Of a stretch of DNA of 64,000 bases, positions 60,915-64,000 are shown one piece after another. Location of the stretch: the NCBI GenBank assembly GCA_011800155.1, contig CM022371.1, forward strand, positions 1,364,001 through 1,428,000, given 5' to 3'. Under the pieces are notes generated by a model. That model did no database searches. It was not told the origin of the DNA and saw only the letters and a list, made by a program, of their open reading frames with translations. The stretch comes from Flammulina velutipes. Lineage: Eukaryota > Basidiomycota > Agaricomycetes > Agaricales > Physalacriaceae. A program made the position numbers and the translations under genes. The stretch's first letter is position 1. Each line of letters opens with the position of its first letter.

Positions 60915-63730
60915 TTACTTAGTATCAAAGTTATTGTATGACTGTAACTTCACAGCATGTCTCTGGACAACTTCCATGAAATCCACTAGACCACGAAACG
61001 CAAAGATGTGGAATTTCTTCTTAAAGTACTCTGGTGTTGCTGCACCGGATGTGACCTCGTCCGAAAACCGTACCTCAAGCCAATCAGTGTTTAACTTCTC
61101 GAGAGAGGCGTGCCACTCTTTGAGCAATACGGCCCATTCCATGGTAATGGGACTGTGTCCAGACATCGGGTACACTTGCTTGATATCACTGGCGACGGAC
61201 ATCTTGTGCTCGACCTGGCCGTCCGAAATATATTGCTGCCATTTATGTTCCTTCGGGGACCGATGTGACTTGTTGTGGTTGTTGAACAGTACAGCCCATT
61301 GTGCCACCCAATAGAACGAATGCAAATCATCCACGGGTGAATGCAGATAGTCTTCCTTGTGATTCATGGCTTTTTGAAGACTTTCAGACATGAACTCAAC
61401 GGTTCCCTAGGTTTACGATACACGAGTCAGCAACCTTTCGTCGTTACAAGCAAACATGCTTACAAATCGGGAGGACCCATGAGGTGAATCATCGAAGTAC
61501 TCCTTCAAAACAGCTGCCATGTCCCCGTCCGTGGCGAATCCCTTGCACGATGTGCCAACTTTCAAGTCCTCCAGAAGCGCTAGAAGGCGCTTAATCAACC
61601 CTTCAAGTTCAGTCGCATCTGAGGACTTCGTGTTGTCCGGAGAATCCCCTGCCGGGTCCGAGGCTGAGTCGAGATTCAAGTTTTCCATCCTTGAGGCAAG
61701 TAAGTCGAGGAGATCGTTCGAGATCTCGAACTTTGGCATCTCGACAGCCTCTCGGAGCAGGAGGATATTGCCAATACTGATATCTCTGTGCATATAACCT
61801 GCTTGATAGAATGCCAACCAGCCTAACAAAGATATTAATGCCAGCAGTCGCAATTGAATATGGTCACGATCATACCTAGCATGGCGTGAACGAGAGCTAA
61901 ACACAACTCCCAGGAAGATGTGGCAGTGATGAGTGAGTGACCAACGAGCTGGAAGATAGAGTAACATAACGTCCGTATCTCCGCAGCAGATGGGGTGGTT
62001 TCAGAGAGCAACTTCCAGTGGTGATGTTCAAGCCGATCTTTATGAGGTAGAAACAAGCAGTTCGAGATCGGTTCGCCGCTCTGTTGGCGTCCTTCGTACG
62101 AGCATATGTGACTGGGAGTGCCGAAATGTCCACCAGCGGCGGTGTACATGTCGCGTTCGACCACCTTGCGGTCGTCTCCTTGCCAAGACGATTTGAGGAT
62201 AGTTTCAAGATATGTATCATCCTTGATATTTTGTAGAGTCAAGCTCGAAAAAACGACAGCTGCTGGCGGAACGTACTTGAGGGGATGTTTGTTGCGGGTG
62301 TGAGGAAAGATAGGAACTTTTGGGGTGGGTTAGTAGCAAATCAACGTAGGTAGAGAACACGCACTATTCTCTTTGTCGTCGTCCTTGGAGCTCTTATCGA
62401 CCTTGCCTGGACTTGGAGCTAATTGACTCCCACCTTTTGCAACACCCTTGCGAGTTTTTGAGGTCAGTGGGGTGCCCCGTAAAGATGATGGGGTGGCCTG
62501 GCCACTCGTTGCTGCTGCGAGCCTTGGAGAGCGCCTACTTCCTACTGTTTGCGTGAGAGGTCGCAGAGACGTCTTGCCGATACCAGGATCAGCAGCCTGC
62601 GACGGAGGAGGAGCAGTGGGAGGCGTTTGAACAGTCTTTCCGGCCTTGCCATTGCATGACAGACGGCAAACCCTCGTCGCGCGGCCACGATCGCAAAGAG
62701 AGTCGTGCACCACCTCTTTCACGGTGGCAAGCATACCCTCCTGATCTTCGGGATACCGAGGAATCATGTATTCAAAATCGTTGCACGATGAGAGTAGTCC
62801 CGCGTCCTCTGGAGTCGACCATAGGAGAATGGACATAAACAGGCGCAGGACCTCCTTGCGGACACTCTTTCTCTTGATGTCGAGCTCTCTGCACGCGGTA
62901 AGTCCACCTCGATGGAAGATTAGGAATCGAAGGACGCGTTTGCTGTGGCCAAACGCCAACACGAGTGCAAATCGACGAGAAGGAGAGGCACTGAATAGAC
63001 AGCGGCTGTACGTGCCAGCCTGTGCCACCATATCAGGCCAGTCATCCTTCACTTTGACCGGAAGTCGCAACTGATGAGAATCTGGATCGGAAGGACTCCA
63101 GAAAAGCTTGATATCTTCAGAGCCCAAGCTGTTCTGGATATCGAGGAGATCTTCCCCGCCTGCCACGTCCGGCTTCAAAGGTGAGGCACCTTCTACTCCA
63201 TCTTGACAGGGACGGTCGAAGGGGATGAATTGTAGGTTTTTGTACCATGTGTCTTGGGGTATCGAGTTTCCGAGGGCTTCACGGATAACAGAAACGCAAG
63301 AGTTTAGAAAAGTAGTAAGAGGTGGGTAGTGTACACGTTCGTCGTCAGTGCTAGGCCATTCCGTAACCTTTCCCTTTTCAGTACGCGCAAGGCCATCGAC
63401 GTCTTTGTAGATCGCGTCGAGAAGTTGCGTGGCGTTGTGGAGAGCGGTGTCAAAGAGCGGCTCGTCAACTTTGCAGTCATAGTTGGCCAAGTCCCTGAGC
63501 TGGTTTTTGTCTAATCCAGGTTTGGGAGTTTTGGGAGAAAGCATCCGCGCCACATCCACGGCATCGAATTGCCATGTTTGATCGCCTATTTCAGCGCGAA
63601 TCACGAGTTGAAGAGCCTCCTGCGAGTAACAAGAAGAGTCTGAGCGGGAAGAAGGCTCGGTGGAAGTCGAGGTAGACGTTGATTGAGGTGTTGAGGCGCT
63701 GGTAGATTGAGGTGTTGAACGAACCATCAT
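60915..63730 (-). CDS. FunK1-type fungal protein kinase
   Basis: Start is ATG 63730 or 63727 (MMVRSTPQSTSAS); the frame opening at 63739 is GTG. The N-terminal half matches the FunK1 fold preface: LSPKTPKPGLDKNQLRDLANY, YPPLTTFLNSCV and QFIPFDRPCQDG, then LPVKVKDDWPDM. A basic Pro/Ser-rich linker follows (SRRSPRLAAATSGQ; SKTRKGVAKGG). The kinase core continues through exons with TLCYSIFQLVGH, GWLAFYQAGYMHRDISIGNILLL (HRD loop), and SSRF-GTVEFMSESLQK. The hallmark DDLHSFYWVAQWAVLFN closes it. Family members are expanded in mushroom-forming fungi, with unknown cell-cycle or developmental roles. Six or so introns. A DFG-like motif was not clearly visible; FATDGDMAAVL lies at its place. Confidence 0.88.
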
Positions 63731-63817
63731 AAACGTCACAGAACCTTGTTACGTGTCACACATTCAAAATGGCACTTATAATTTCCACAGCTGCCCTTAC
63801 GCTTGCAGGATAACAAC

Positions 63818-64000
63818 ATGAACGAGAGATGGTCTCTGGATGCTGGAAAGTTGTTCGAATATCTAAGAATATCAAATTTCGACGCTCGAGTCTTCCTTGC
63901 TCGAATTAGGTATGCATTTCAGTGTTGTCAATCTCAAGCAATCTCACCCAGTCCATTCCATACATGACAATGTAAACGCAGCCAGAAATTTGACCAACAG
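63818..64000 (+). CDS. Possible 5' end of a further gene (runs off right edge)
   Basis: An ATG at 63818 opens MNERWSLDAGKLFEYLRIS, continuing FDARVFLARI. A plausible intron (GTATGC near 63910 to GCAG near 63980) keeps frame into SQKFDQQ. No family is recognised. The divergent spacing to the FunK1 start is only 87 bp. Support is limited to an ATG, a clean frame and one splice pair, so this may be chance. Confidence 0.35.

Overview
The window is nuclear DNA of a filamentous basidiomycete, most likely an Agaricomycete. Genes are dense and mostly broken by introns of about 45-75 bp with GT..AG ends. There is a FunK1-type kinase, several other Agaricomycete-style kinase-like genes, and serine/threonine-rich cell-surface proteins. 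The species cannot be named from sequence alone. Intron borders and starts are read by eye; many starts were fixed by finding a true ATG or an aligned paralogue start.

Layout from left to right. 1-10.3 kb: a protein kinase cut by the window edge, a secreted beta-lactamase-fold serine hydrolase, a Ser/Thr-rich membrane protein with no visible N-terminus, diphthamide synthase subunit DPH1, and a tandem pair of F-box-like paralogues. 10.4-23.1 kb: a core housekeeping block with RNA polymerase III largest subunit, 5-aminolevulinate synthase, acetylornithine aminotransferase and APC2. 23.3-33.7 kb: a CGI-58-like alpha/beta hydrolase, the CWC21/SRm300-type splicing factor, a small DUF2423/LLP-like nucleolar protein, a secreted orphan, an orphan 7TM protein and RIX1. 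33.8-43.2 kb: an NAD(P)-dependent reductase, an F-box-like orphan, an SRPK-like kinase, CFT2/CPSF100 and a second multi-pass orphan. 44-53 kb: an amidohydrolase, a kinase-like gene, a coiled-coil orphan, a Ser/Thr-rich membrane protein and an MFS sugar transporter. 53.3-64 kb: a large HGGG/GDSAG hydrolase, a divergent orphan pair (membrane protein and secreted helical protein), a Kre9-like GPI protein, a FunK1 kinase and the first exon of a possible further gene.

Functional themes are gene expression (RPC1, CWC21, CFT2, RIX1, LLP-like, DPH1, SRPK-like), mitochondrial biosynthesis (HEM1 and ARG8 side by side), and signalling or surface functions (kinases, 7TM proteins, stalked membrane proteins, GPI protein). 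I see no tRNA, rRNA, CRISPR array or transposon. The strongest unexplained signals are a short element, TGTGGCGC (often TGTGGCGCAATG), found about ten times and almost always outside coding sequence, and a divergent pair of unrecognised genes at 57.1-59.4 kb sharing a 178-bp promoter.
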